Below, in pieces: positions 52,916-63,796 of a stretch of 64,000 nt of DNA. Under the pieces are notes generated by a model. That model saw only the letters and a program-made list of their open reading frames with translations, ran no database searches and was not told where the DNA came from. Made by a program: the position numbers and the translations under genes. How positions within the stretch are numbered: the stretch's first letter is position 1; each line of letters begins with the position of its first letter. The DNA is from Procambarus clarkii (Eukaryota > Arthropoda > Malacostraca > Decapoda > Cambaridae), in assembly GCF_040958095.1 (NCBI RefSeq), contig NC_091175.1:17603942-17667941 (forward strand), in the 5' to 3' direction.

Positions 52916-55900
52916 GTAAGAAAAACATTAAAAACATGTACTCTGTGTATATTGATGTCATGGTTTTCATGTTTCAGCTCTTTAATCCAGAGTGATATTT
53001 TAAATATTATAAAATTATTCATTTGGATTTTCCATTTGTAAAAAAAATTAGTTGCATATTTGTTTTTTATTTGTTAGTGTTGCTTTGGCAATAATGATTA
53101 ATTATTGTAAGTAAAAGTTTGAGTAAGTAAAAGATTATGTATTTCCAGAAAAAAACAATAGTTCAGTAATGCACATAAACACTCTCAGGGCTGGAAAGTT
53201 TTATCTGACATTAAAGTTGTGATATTATTTCTTAATCAAAGATATTAAGTTGTACAGTATGTACAGTTGAGTCTCCTTTAAGGATGTTATTACTAAACAA
53301 AAATGAACTTACTTCTCTGAATCCAGTCCTTTGTGACAAAAGAATCTAGACTTTTCAAGTACAGGTCTATATTTTTTCTTAGTGCTGTATCTTCTTCATC
53401 ATGAAGAGAATGTCACAATAATGTGGCTAAAAGCAAATAATCCAACCCACATACATGTATATGAAAAAAGGTGGTGGTGATGTTTCACCTTAGATCCTTA
53501 TGAAGATCTAAGATCCTTAGATCCCTATGAAGTTGCAACTGTTACAGTTTTATTAGGTCCCTCATGGTACAATGGTAAGACACTCGCCTGGCATTTCAAG
53601 GGCGCTTTGGCCTGGGTTCGTATCCTGGCCGGGGAGGATTTACTGGGCGTCAATCCTTAACTGTAGCCCTCTGTTTACCCAACAGTAAAATGGGTACCTG
53701 GTTGTTAAATGATTTGGCAGGTCGTATTCCGGGAACATTAGAATAAAGGACTTGCCCGAAACGCTATGCATGCTAGTGACTGTACAAGAATGTAAGAACT
53801 CTTGTACTGTATATATAAATAAATAAATAAATAAATAAAACGTTCAAGATAGGTGGAAATGTCAACACTTTCCTTCTATTCATGTGTGGGTTGGATTATT
53901 GATTTCTCCATCTTTTGCAGGGTGTACATGTCAGAGATAACGAACTGTAGCTTTGGGTTTTCTGTTTATTTAAGCATATTTAATTTTGGAATTATGGCAG
54001 CTCTGAGAACTCGGAAAATAATTTCTCCAACAGAGGAAGTGCTAGCGATGCCTTCTGTTCCTCACCTGCACGACATCCAGCAACATATCATGGATAAATT
54101 TATATTTTGCTGTCGGGATTCAAGATCTTCCAAAATAAGGGTGAGTTGTATCTTATTCAGAATTTGTCTATAATATTATTACTCTTTTGTTTGTTATATA
54201 TGACAGTAATGTACAGGTAATGTTAATGTAAAAGCTCGGTGATGTACTGTATACAGTGTATAAGAATATAGAAGTAGCAAAAATTATGTCATGAATATTT
54301 GTATGTGTGTCATGTGGAAGTTGGTAAGATTGCCGGAGAGTTTTGTAGTTGCTGTTGTAGAAATCAAATATAAGGGAAAAGAATAGAATTAAATAGAGAA
54401 GCAGTAACCAGATGAGTTTTTTTTTTTTTTAATGAACAACAGTAATTTCTTGCAAGTGTAGGGCAATAATTAGCAGTCTCTTTGACTCCAAGTATTAGTC
54501 TCTTTGATTCCAAGTACAGTATTAATTTGTGTGGTTTTTGAGTGTAGTGGATAATACCTTCTGATAGTCATTTAGAGTTGGATTTAGTATTGTCTTGTGT
54601 CTTGCATACCTTATTAATAGCCAGGTTAGGGGAAATGGGGGAAGTTGGAAATATCCCTGCTTTGTTAGGGGCGAGAAGATTGCACAAACCCTAACTGGAG
54701 CCTGCTGTGTCCCTTAGGGAAGTGGGATATTGCCTAAGGGAACGACTCTGCAGCTTGCACAGGAAAGAGCATTTCAACTACCCTCGAGCTATATTTTGTA
54801 AGAATTACTGAGCATTAAGATGTAGGGAAACACGTTCGGTTATGCATACAGTTCGTAGTAAATGTGGTTACAGTTACCTTTTGAATACTGTAAAAACTAT
54901 CATTTTTATTATTAGTTTAGTTTGTAATACACAAAAATTCTGTTATACAGGCTGTTGGACCAGTGGAAGAATTGGTAGTAGTGAGAGAGCTTGGACAGCA
55001 TTTGGGGAAGATGGTGGATACAGCCTCTCGTAATTCTCTGTTTATCACCTTGTTTCACCCATCTTCACATGATCCCCGCACGCCACATAAGCTTCGCATA
55101 TTGTCAGCGTTGGTATCCCTAGCCATTGCTACACACAATGTGCCTGTGCTAGAAGCCACGGCTGTGTGGATGCAGGTTTGTTTCTAGTTATTTTGTTTGG
55201 AAATGTGTTAATGAGAGATATGTACAATATCATTAATTTTGTTACAGTATTGAGAGTTATAAAATGACAGAATACAGTACATTGTGTACTAATTACAGTA
55301 CAGTTTTAATTTTGTAGATATTGTTAAAGTACTATCACAGTACAGAGCTTTATATTCATGCTTTATATTCCCATAACTAAATTTATGGTAATCAGGTATT
55401 AATGTTGCTTACACTTTAATGGCACCAGTTGTTTGATGAACTGAGATATTCAAGAGGAGAGTTTCAGTATATTGTGGGGCATATTGTTCAGCAGAACTGA
55501 GATATTCAAGTGGAGAGTTTCAGTATATTGTGGGGCAAATTGTTCAGCAGAACTGAGATATTCAAGTGGAGAGTTTCAGTATATTGTGGGGCAAATTGTT
55601 CAGCAGAACTGAGATATTCAAGTGGAGAGTTTCAGTATATTGTGGGGCAAATTGTTCAGCAGAACTGAGATATTCAAGTGGAGAGTTTCAGTATATTGTG
55701 GGGCATATTGTTCAGCAGAACTGAGATATTCAAGTGGAGAGTTTCAGTATATTGTGGGGCAAATTGTTCAGCAGAACTGAGATATTCAAGTGGAGAGTTT
55801 CAGTATATTGTGGGGCAAATTGTTCAGCAGAACTGAGATATTCAAGTGGAGAGTTTCAGTATATTGTGGGGCAAATTGTTCAGCAGAACTGAGATATTCA

Positions 55901-58900
55901 AGTGGAGAGTTTCAGTATATTGTGGGGCAAATTGTTCAGCAGAACTGAGATATTCAAGTGGAGAGTTTCAGTATATTGTGGGGCAAATTGTTCAGCAGAA
56001 CTGAGATATTCAAGTGGAGAGTTTCAGTATATTGTGGGGCAAATTGTTCAGCAGAACTGAGATATTCAAGTGGAGAGTTTCAGTATATTGTGGGGCAAAT
56101 TGTTCAGCAGAACTGAGATATTCAAGTGGAGAGTTTCAGTATATTGTGGGGCAAATTGTTCAGCAGAACTGAGATATTCAAGTGGAGAGTTTCAGTATAT
56201 TGTGGGGCAAATTGTTCAGCAGAACTGAGATATTCAAGTGGAGAGTTTCAGTATATTGTGGGGCAAATTATTCAGCAGAACTGAGATATTCAAGTGGAGA
56301 GTTTCAGTATATTGTGGGGCAAATTGTTCAGCAGAACTGAGATATTCAAGTGGAGAGTTTCAGTATATTGTGGGGCAAATTGTTCAGCAGAACTGAGATA
56401 TTCAAGTGGAGAGTTTCAGTATATTGTGGGGCAAATTGTTCAGCAGAACTGAGATATTCAAGTGGAGAGTTTCAGTATATTGTTGGGCAAATTGTTCAGC
56501 AGAACTGAGATATTCAAGTGGAGAGTTTCAGTATATTGTGGGGCAAATTGTTCAGCAGAACTGAGATATTCAAGTGGAGAGTTTCAGTATATTGTGGGGC
56601 AAATTGTTCAGCAGAACTGAGATATTCAAGTGGAGAGTTTCAGTATATTGTGGGGCAAATTGTTCAGCAGAACTGAGATATTCAAGTGGAGAGTTTCAGT
56701 ATATTGTGGGGCAAATTGTTCAGCAGAACTGAGATATTCAAGTGGAGAGTTTCAGTATATTGTGGGGCAAATTGTTCAGCAGAACTGAGATATTCAAGTG
56801 GAGAGTTTCAGTATATTGTTGGGCAAATTGTTCAGCAGAACTGAGATATTCAAGTGGAGAGTTTCAGTATATTGTGGGGCAAATTGTTCAGCAGAACTGA
56901 GATATTCAAGTGGAGAGTTTCAGTATATTGTGGGGCAAATTGTTCAGCAGAACTGAGATATTCAAGTGGAGAGTTTCAGTATATTGTGGGGCAAATTGTT
57001 CAGCACTACTGTCAGGCATATTGTTCAGCACTACTGTCAGGCATATTGTTCAGCACTACTGCCAGGCATATTGTTCAGCACTACTGTCAGGCATATTGTT
57101 CAGCACTACTGCCAGGCATATTGTTCAGCACTACTGTCAGGCATATTGTTCAGCACTACTGTCAGGCATATTGTTCAGCACTACTGCCAGGCATATTGTT
57201 CAGCACTACTGTCAGGCATATTGTTCAGTACTACTGTCAGGCATATTGTTCAGCACTACTGTCAGGCATATTGTTCAGTACTACTGTCAGGCATATTGTT
57301 CAGCACTACTGCCAGGCATATTGTTCAGCACTACTGCCAGGCATATTGTTCAGCACTACTGCCAGGCATATTGTTCAGCACTACTGTCAGGCATATTGTT
57401 CAGCACTACTGCCAGGCATATTGTTCAGCACTACTGTCAGGCATATTGTTCAGCACTACTGTCAGGCATATTGTTCAGCACTACTGCCAGGCATATTGTT
57501 CAGCACTACTGCCAGGCATATTGTTCAGCACTACTGTCAGGCATATTGTTCAGCACTACTGTCAGGCATATTGTTCAGTACTACTGCCAGGCATATTGTT
57601 CAGCACTACTGTCAGGCATATTGTTCAGCACTACTGTCAGGCATATTGTTCAGCACTTTTCTATGTTGAACAATTTACATGTCTTAAAAATTTAGATGCT
57701 TCCATTACTCAAACTGTATTGCTCTTCCTTAATCTTTAATCCGGTTCTCCCATTAACATCGGAAATAGTTAGAGATATAGTTAGAGAAAAATGTATTAAC
57801 ATACTAAATATCCACAAATGGGTTTTAGTATCATCAAAATGTTTACTGGTGAAGTAAGGATGATGCATTTTAGCATCATCAGAATGCTAAAGTGTTAAAG
57901 AGTTAAGCTTGTATTTTAACAGCAAGTGTGTTGCCTTAGTAGTTGGAGTGGAGAGGTATGCCGAGGCTTGGTGCAAGACTATTTCCAGCTCACACCATCT
58001 TCACCACCACATTTTGCCGCCGCACTCAGAGCCTTACCGACTATGGCGCCTCTCTTCACAGCAAATCTCATTACAACACTCTCACAGCTGTATGCCAAAG
58101 TTGGTAAGTGATAATCAATGAATGCCTTTATTTGTAATATGAAGTTGCTAATAATGCAATAATTTAACAGTAGCTCAGTTGATCATAAGTGTAATCATAT
58201 TTTTATTTGGTTTGGTAACAGTACAGTTCACACACATATAATGCAGGATTTACGTTCCTGAAAAATGGTGTATCTAAAAAGATAATAGGGAGAGCTGCGT
58301 AATTACCTAAGTGTAGTTACAGGATGAGAGCTATGCTCATGGTGTCTCATCTCCCCAGCACTTTTATCATATAATGCTTTGAAATTACTGACGGTTTTGG
58401 CCTCCACCATCTTCTCACCTAACTTGTTCCAACCGTCTACCACTCTTTACAAAAGTGAATTTTCTTATATTTCTCCGGCAGCTTTGTTTCGTTAGTTTAA
58501 ATCTATGACCTCTTGTTCTTGAAGTTCCGGGTCTCAGGAATTCTTCCCTATCAATTTTATCGATTCCTGTTACTTTTTTGAACGTAGTGATCATATCGCC
58601 TCTTTTTCTTCTATCTTCTAGTTTTTGCATATTTAATGCCTTTAGCCTCTTCTCGTGGCTCTTGTCCTTCAGTTCTGGGAGCCCCTTAGTGGCATGTCAT
58701 TGCACCTTTTCCAGTTTGTTGATGTGCTTCTTAAGATATGGGCACCATACAACCGCTGCATATTCCAGCTTTGGTCTAACAAAAGTCGTGAACAATTTCT
58801 TTAGTATTTCTCCATCCATGTATTTAAAAGCAATTCTGAAGTTAGAAAGTGTAGCATAGGCTCCTAGCACAATGTTCTTAATGTGGTCCTCTGGTGACAG

Positions 58901-61900
58901 TTTTCTATCTAGAACCACCCATAGATCCCTTTCTTTGTCAGAATTCTTTAAAGATTTCTCACATAATTTATAGGTTGTGTGGGGTCTATGTTCTCCAATT
59001 CCACATTCCATAACATGGCATTTATTCACATTAAATTCCATTTGCCAAGTGTTGCTCCATATACTTATTTTGTCCAGGTCTTCTTGAAGGGCATGACAAT
59101 CATCTAGGTTTCTTATCTTCCCTATTATCTTAGCATCATCAGCTAACATGTTCATATAATTCTGTATTCCCACTGGTAGATTGTTTATGTAGACAATGAA
59201 CATTACCAGTGCAAGAACTGAACCCTGTGGTACTCCACTCATGACATTCCTACAATCCGATACCTTGCCTTTGATTACGGCCCTCATTTTTCTGTCAGGA
59301 AATTTTTCATCCATGTTAGAAGCTTACCTGTCACCCCTCCAATATGTTCCAGTTTCCAGAACAACCTCTTATGGGGAACTCTGTCGAAAGCCTTTTTTAG
59401 GTCCAGATAGATGCAGTCAACCCAACCATCTCTTTCCTGTAAAATCTCTGTGGCTCGATCATAAAAACTGAGTAAGTTCGTTACACAGGATTTTCCAGAT
59501 GAAAAACCATACTGTCTGTCTGATATTATATCGCTTCCCTCCAGGTGTTCTACCCATTTAGTTTTAATTATTTTTTCCAATATTTTGACTATTACACTTG
59601 TCAATGATACAGGTCTATAATTAAGGGGGTCTTCCCTGCTTCCACTTTCTTAGATTGGAACTATGTTAGCCTTTTTCCACACATCAGCTACAACTCCTGT
59701 AAACAGGGATGCCTGAAAAATCAGTTGAAGTGGAATGCTGAGCTCAGGTGCACATTCTCTCAGAACCCATGGTGAAACTCCATCTGGACCAACTGCTTTG
59801 TTCTTCCTTAGCTCCTTGAGCATTTTTTCCACTTCGTCTCTAGACACCTCTATGTGCTCTATGTTGTTCTCTGGAATTCTTATTGTGTCTGGTTCCCTGA
59901 AGATTTCATTTTGTACAAACACACTTTGAAACTTTTCGTTTAGTGTTTCACACATTTCCTTTTCATTTTCCATGAATCTATTTCCCATTTTCAACCTCTG
60001 AATATTATCCTTTACCTGCAATTTGTTGTTTATGAATTTATAGAATAGACCTGGTTCTGTTTTACATTTGTTTGTAATCCCTTTTTCAAAATTTCTTTCT
60101 GCCTCTCTCCTCACTGCCGTGTAGTTGTTTCTCGCATCTTTGTATCGCTGGTATGTTTGGGGGTTTGGCCTCTTCCTGTATTGATTCCATTTTTGTGTCT
60201 TTTGGTCTCTGGCCCTTTTGCAATTTCTGTTGAACCAATCCTGTTTCCTTGTTCTGCATCTCTGTTTTGGTATAAATTTTTTTGTGCCTTTATCATATAT
60301 TTCACAAAACTTGACATACATCTCATTCATTTCCTTGCCTAGCAACAAGTCTGTCCAATTATACTCACTAAAAAAATTTCTAAGGTCGCCATAATGTCCT
60401 CTCCTGAAGTCAGGTTTTTCAACTGCTTCAACCTCCTTGTTTTCTTCCAGATTATAACGCATTGCATACTTTATTTCCAATAAGACATGGTCACTTTTAT
60501 CCAAGGGAGGAAGGTACTGAATGTCAAATATCTCTTCCTCCTTCCTGGTAAATATCAAATCTAGCATGGAGGGAACGTCCCCTTCCCTCATCCTCGTAGC
60601 TTGTTTAACATGTTGATACAAGAATGTTTCCAGGATGAGGTCGACAAATCTACAGGTCCAAAAATCTTCTGTTTTAGCTTCATATGTTTCCCAGTCTATG
60701 GATTTCAAGTTGAAGTCGCCGACTATCAACAGTCGTGATCTATCGTTATCCGCTCTCGCTATAATCTCTCTCATTATTGTTATAAGACCTTCTCATTTAC
60801 TATCTAGCTCCTCCTGTGACCATGTGCTGCTTGGTGGTGGACTATATGCATTTATGATCATTAGTTTATCATCCTCATGGCAGATCTCTAGTGCTATTAT
60901 GTCAACTTCTTGTGGATTGGCAGTCATTATTTCCTTCACCGTTAGGTGTTCTTTCACCAGCACAGCAATGTCATTGCCTTTCCTAATTTTTCTGTCCTGT
61001 CTCCAAATTGAGTAGCCCCTTGGGAATATGACCTCATTTAAAATAACATCTTCAAGTTTTGTCTCCGTGAGTGCAACAATGTCTGGTGTCTGCAGCTGTA
61101 TTACATCACTTAACTCCAGTATCTTTGATCTCACTCCATCTATGTTGGTGTATGCAATCTTCAGGAACATGTTCCCCATCTCCTTATTCTTCACTCCCCC
61201 TCTCTCTAACAATTTTGTAGGTTTGCCTTTATGTACCACTTTACTGGTCTGCCTACCCCAATCACTTTGTAGAAAAAAAAATTGATTTCTTCTTCATTCC
61301 TGCTCTCATTTAAAGGTTTTGCCTCAGCAAGGTTCAGTTTCAGCTTCTCTCTGTCTTCTTTTGAAAGATCTCGTCTTAACGACCACACTTTCCCATCTTC
61401 ATCACTTTGTAATTTTCTAGCATTCCTTAGTACTTCTTCCATCTGTTTGGCACCATTTAGGGTGATCCTCAAAGGTCGATCTTTCCCTTTTATGTATCTG
61501 CCTATTCTCCTGTAGTCGCAAACATTACTCTATGGTAGTAAGACCTTCCACGAGGCCAACAGTTTTATCAATTACTTTCGCTTCTTCTACAGCTCTTTCT
61601 GACCTAGATGTTATCTCCTTTTCTTTGCAACAAAAAATTATCAGGGACTTAGTCCGATCAACTGTGTTTTGCACCAACTTCGGGTTAGATGCCAATTCCT
61701 TTCTCACTTCCAGACTATTGTTTGTTTTATCTTGGTTGCTGCAGTGTTTGGCTTCCTTTACTGCTTCTTCAATTTTTTCCTTCTCCTTGGCCACTTGTGC
61801 ATAGGTGAGTTGCATATCCTTCTTGCACTGTTCTATTCCCTGTGTAACTTCCTCCATCTGTGCTGACAAAAGCTGTTTCTTCTGTTGAATTTCCTTACCT

Positions 61901-62966
61901 AACCTATTGTAGTCATTTATGTTTAAATTTACTTTAATTCTTCCAAAGCTATTTTTAAGAGTTTATTTTCTTCTTCCATGACTTTGCAATTTGTTTCCAA
62001 TTGATTCTCTTCTTGCACAAGTCTTTCACTAAACCCTCAGGACATAAAACTTTGCTATTCAAATGGTCATTACTTTCTTACAATTTACTAATTATTTCTA
62101 CATGAGAGTTCACTATAGTATCTAATTTTATCATCTTGTTGTGTAGACTGCTTATATCAATGCTTTCTTCATTGAATCCCACAAAATCAAGCTCTTGTTT
62201 TGTTTTTTCTCTTGCCAGCGGCCATCTTGAATGTTCTTCTCTGCACTGGAAACACTAGGGCAACTTTTTCTCATCCAATTTTTCACTTCCCTTAGCACAT
62301 TCCTGTTATCTCACCTATTTATCAAAAGCACTATACCTTTATGTTCTCTGGGACACCACTCACTATCATCAACCTGTACTACAATACTTAGGAATGTTGA
62401 AATATGCTGGAGCTCCTCTGATGCAAGTGTAGACCCTAGGGGTGTCACCTTTTGAATTGTGAAGCATGTGTGTGTGTAATTACCTAAGTGTAGTTACAGG
62501 ATGAGAGCTATGCTCGTGGTGTCCCGTCTTCCCAACATTCTTTGTCATATAACGCTTTGAAACTACTGACGGTCTTGGCCTCCACCACCTTCTCACCTAA
62601 CTTGTTCCAACCATCTACCACTTTGTTTGCGAAAGTGAATTTTCTTATATTTCTTCGGCATCTGTGTTTAGCTAGTTTAAATCTATGACCTCTTGTTCTT
62701 GAAGTTCCAGGTCTCAGGAAATCTTCTCTATCGATTTCATGTGTGTGTGCGACCAACATCGGAAGATGTTGACCAGCATATCTTGCAATTTTAGGGAGTG
62801 GAGAGATATGCGAACGTCCCCCAGAAACCCTTGTAAGCACTGTTGTTTGGTGGCTGAAAGGCGCCCCGGGCCTACCTCCTCACCTCGCTCTGGCACCGCT
62901 AACACATTCCCTGCCTGGTGTTTCTCTTCCAATGACAGCTGTGCCTCCTATTGCACCACTCATGAA
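52843..62966 (+). CDS. Integrator complex subunit 15 (C7orf26-like), N-terminal part, five exons
   Basis: Exons 52843-52915, 54001-54140, 54951-55175, 57923-58103 and 62795-62966, all with GT-AG borders and matching phases (1,0,0,1), give 263 codons plus two bases. The Integrator complex processes snRNA 3' ends and ends transcription early at many genes; INTS15 belongs to it in animals and acts in the nucleus. The match rests on remembered human C7orf26: PVLEATAVWMQ versus PVLECAASWLQ, and GLVQDYFQLTP and FTANLITTLSQLYAKV versus ALVDDYCCLVP and FCCQFITSVTALYDLS, in the right order and spacing. The start ATG lies 21 bases after an acceptor (TTTTTGCAG), so an upstream non-coding exon is likely. 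The human protein is about 449 residues, so the C-terminal 180-200 are expected beyond 64000. Confidence 0.8.
53380..53530. mobile_element. very diverged F-family remnant (intronic)
   Basis: TCATCATGAAGAGAATGTCA, CAATAATGTGGCTAAA and GGTGATGTTTCACC recall the outer end and the core of the F fold-back family. Confidence 0.35.
53561..53840 (+). mobile_element. tRNA-derived SINE, family 2 (intronic)
   Basis: CCCTCATGGTACAATGGTAA (A box), GGGTTCGTATCCTGGCCGGG (B box), CTTAACTGTAGCCCTCTGTT, AAATGGGTACCTGGTTGTTA, GGACTTGCCCGAAACGCTAT, ACAAGAATGTAAGAACTC and an (AAAT)n tail. Confidence 0.87.
54001..54140 (+). CDS. INTS15, coding exon 2
   Basis: Acceptor GAATTATGGCAG, donor AGG/GTGAGT. Encodes LRTRKIISPTEEVLAMPSVP, HLHDIQQHIMDKFIFCCRDS and RSSKIR. 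An alternative acceptor at 53921 puts a stop in frame and was set aside. Confidence 0.78.
54951..55175 (+). CDS. INTS15, coding exon 3
   Basis: Acceptor CTGTTATACAG, donor CAG/GTTTG. Encodes AVGPVEELVVVRELGQHLGK, MVDTASRNSLFITLFHPSSH, KLRILSALVSLAIATHNVPV and LEATAVWMQ. Best conserved part. Confidence 0.83.
55438..57006. repeat. 56-bp minisatellite in INTS15 intron, about 28 units
   Basis: Unit AACTGAGATATTCAAGTGGA, GAGTTTCAGTATATTGTGGG, GCAAATTGTTCAGCAG. Units are nearly identical; rare variants are GCATATTG, TTGTTGGG and AAATTATT. Short frames starting MESFSILWG at its end are not exons. Confidence 0.98.
57003..57655. repeat. 25-bp minisatellite in INTS15 intron, about 26 units
   Basis: Unit CACTACTGTCAGGCATATTG plus TTCAG, with TGCC and AGTAC variants. 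Shares GGCATATTGTTCAGCA with the 56-bp unit and starts exactly where that array ends. Three open frames of about 200 codons are artefacts of its period. Confidence 0.98.
57923..58103 (+). CDS. INTS15, coding exon 4
   Basis: Acceptor GTATTTTAACAG, donor GTTG/GTAAG. Encodes QVCCLSSWSGEVCRGLVQDY, FQLTPSSPPHFAAALRALPT and MAPLFTANLITTLSQLYAKV. Confidence 0.82.
58697..59314 (-). pseudogene. LINE ORF2, reverse-transcriptase palm and thumb
   Basis: MSGVPQGSVLALVMFIVYIN, MLADDAKIIGKIRNLDDCHA, WQMEFNVNKCHVMECG, FVRPKLEYAAVVWCPYLKKH. Ends at a TGA that replaces the usual CGA Arg of EKVQR. Confidence 0.82.
59284..59604 (-). pseudogene. LINE ORF2, reverse-transcriptase fingers segment
   Basis: SVIVKILEKIIKTKWVEHLE, YGFSSGKSCVTNLLSFYDRA, CIYLDLKKAFDRVPHKRLFW. 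It is in the same frame as the upstream piece, broken by one TAA at about 59638; a frame change follows near 59290. Confidence 0.8.
59650..60774 (-). pseudogene. LINE ORF2, endonuclease C-terminus and linker
   Basis: LLIVGDFNLKSIDWE and SMLDLIFTRKEEEIFDIQYL close the endonuclease; a basic linker with NRNCKRARDQKTQKWNQYRK and KAVGPDGVSPWVLRECAPEL leads to the RT. Confidence 0.82.
60793..61239 (-). pseudogene. LINE ORF2, endonuclease N-terminus
   Basis: MFLKIAYTNIDGVRSKILEL, TPDIVALTETKLEDVILNEV, GYSIWRQDRKIRKGNDIAVL. Only a TGA at about 60795 separates it from the next piece. Confidence 0.8.
61206..61869 (-). pseudogene. LINE ORF1 remains
   Basis: Two pieces in different frames: 61869-61525 (coiled coil, EVTQGIEQCKKDMQLTYAQV) and 61472-61206 (RDLSKEDREKLKLNLAEAKP). 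Nucleic-acid-binding ORF1 by position; domain type not certain. Confidence 0.65.
62470..62740 (-). mobile_element. LINE 3' fragment, same family
   Basis: EIDREDFLRPGTSRTRGHRF, CRRNIRKFTFANKVVDGWNK and LGEKVVEAKTVSSFKALYDK, then a 3' tail and (GT)n at 62468. It lies directly behind the 5' end of the 4.2-kb LINE. Confidence 0.83.
62795..62966 (+). CDS. INTS15, coding exon 5
   Basis: Acceptor TTGCAATTTTAG, donor ATGAA/GTAAGT. Encodes SGEICERPPETLVSTVVWWL, KGAPGLPPHLALAPLTHSLP and GVSLPMTAVPPIAPLM; corresponds to the human stretch ending ELTPLVGLIRW. Last exon of the gene that could be placed. Confidence 0.78.
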
Positions 62967-63544
62967 GTAAGTTCTTGTAATTTTATGTGAAGATCAATAG
63001 ACATTGCACATCTAATTTCAGGACAGCATCTAAGAAGACAGCATTGGCTTGAAACTTGGAATTTGGCCAGAATTGGAACTAAACATGATCGTGTAGTATT
63101 TCCCCACGAATTTCTACTTTCTTTACTGTAGATACATCAGAGGCTGGTTTAAAAGGTTCTCTTTGTGTTAGAGGTAAGAAGATTATATTGGGTCAGCTGG
63201 AATTGGCTTAACCCTTAAGTTGCACAACACATCATATGATGGGTTAAGTGACTTGCTATAAATTGCACATCCCATCATATGATGTATTGGAGTACAGTAC
63301 TACGCAAGATTTAAACAACCCGCGGATACACGGGATTCACCTCACCTTCATCAGGGCTCTTGTAAACAGACGCCATTTAAAAAAAAAATTGTGGGCCAAA
63401 TTCCCGGGTGTGAGGGCCTCGGTAGTGAGTGAGCCATCAAGCCTGACACATGCAGCATGAGCTCACAGCACTGCTGTTCAGCTTGTGACCACAGCATCGC
63501 CTAAAAATACCATAATATACATGTTCATGCAACTACATGTTCAC
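62967..63544. other. intron or unplaced exon of INTS15
   Basis: An open stretch at 63024-63131 (QHLRRQHWLETWNLARIGTK, HDRVVFPHEFLLSLL, TAG) follows an acceptor-like ATTTCAG, but its frame does not match the donor at 62966. ATCATATGATG words recur at 63230-63285. Confidence 0.35.
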
Positions 63545-63796
63545 GGGGCCTCGTAGCCTGGTGGATAGCGCGCAGGACTCGTAATTCTGTGGCGCGGGTT
63601 CGATTCCCGCACGAGGCAGAAACAAATGGGCAAAGTTTCTTTCACCCTGAATGCCCCTGTTACCTAGCAGTAAATAGGTACCTGGGTGTTAGTCAGCTGT
63701 CACGGGCTGCTTCCTGGGGGTGGAGGCCTGGTCGAGGACCGGGCCGCGGGGACACTAAAAGCCCCGAAATCATCTCAAGATAACCTCAAGATAACT
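63545..63796 (+). mobile_element. tRNA-derived SINE, family 1
   Basis: Body AAACAAATGGGCAAAGTTTC, ACCTAGCAGTAAATAGGTAC, CTGGGTGTTAGTCAGCTGTC, GGACCGGGCCGCGGGGACAC and a TCTCAAGATAACCTCAAGAT end. The head is an unusually intact tRNA-like fold (next entry). Confidence 0.87.
63548..63618 (+). tRNA. tRNA-like cloverleaf, anticodon CGT position (SINE head)
   Basis: GCCTCGT at the 5' end pairs with ACGAGGC; anticodon arm CAGGA-CTCGTAA-TTCTG with CGT in the anticodon place; T arm GCGGG-TTCGATT-CCCGC. Because it runs without a break into the SINE body it is taken as the SINE promoter head, not as a working tRNA gene. The tRNA-Thr relation is only an inference from the anticodon. Confidence 0.5.

Larger units (their letters stand above)
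58297..62460 (-). mobile_element. LINE (CR1/L2-like group), nearly full length but decayed, in INTS15 intron 4
   Basis: About 4.2 kb, antisense to INTS15. ORF1 probably starts at 62225 (AAGATGGCCGC); it holds a coiled-coil stretch (EEAVKEAKHCSNQDK) and WSLRRDLSKEDREKLKLNLA. ORF2: endonuclease with NIDGVRSKI, ALTETKL, LIVGDFN, SMLDLIFT and SDH motifs (about 61170-60450), then reverse transcriptase with PVSLTSVIVKILEKI, KAFDRVPHK, GVPQGSV and LADDAKI (YxDD box as LADD), and the end LEKVQ...RKRGDMI. Several stops and frameshifts (near 60795, 59638, 59290, 58694 and 58440) show it is dead. The 3' end TAACTACACTTAGGTAATTA lies near 58300. Confidence 0.88.

Noticed and set aside
53921-54000. Upstream acceptor (TTTTGCAG at 53914-53921) for INTS15 coding exon 2
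   Set aside because: Used with the donor at 52915 it meets TAA after six codons; the acceptor at 54000 keeps the frame.
56854-57739. Three overlapping frames of about 260 codons
   Set aside because: They come from the 56-bp and 25-bp arrays in an INTS15 intron; all three frames are open, which is not expected of a gene.
58415-61869. Reverse-transcriptase frames as remains of a retrovirus-like element
   Set aside because: An AP-type endonuclease precedes the RT, no long terminal repeats, protease or integrase are seen, and the 3' tail is LINE-like. No virus-like element was recognised in the window.
63548-63618. A functional tRNA-Thr gene
   Set aside because: The cloverleaf continues without a terminator into the SINE body, so it is the SINE head; kept only as a tRNA-like feature.
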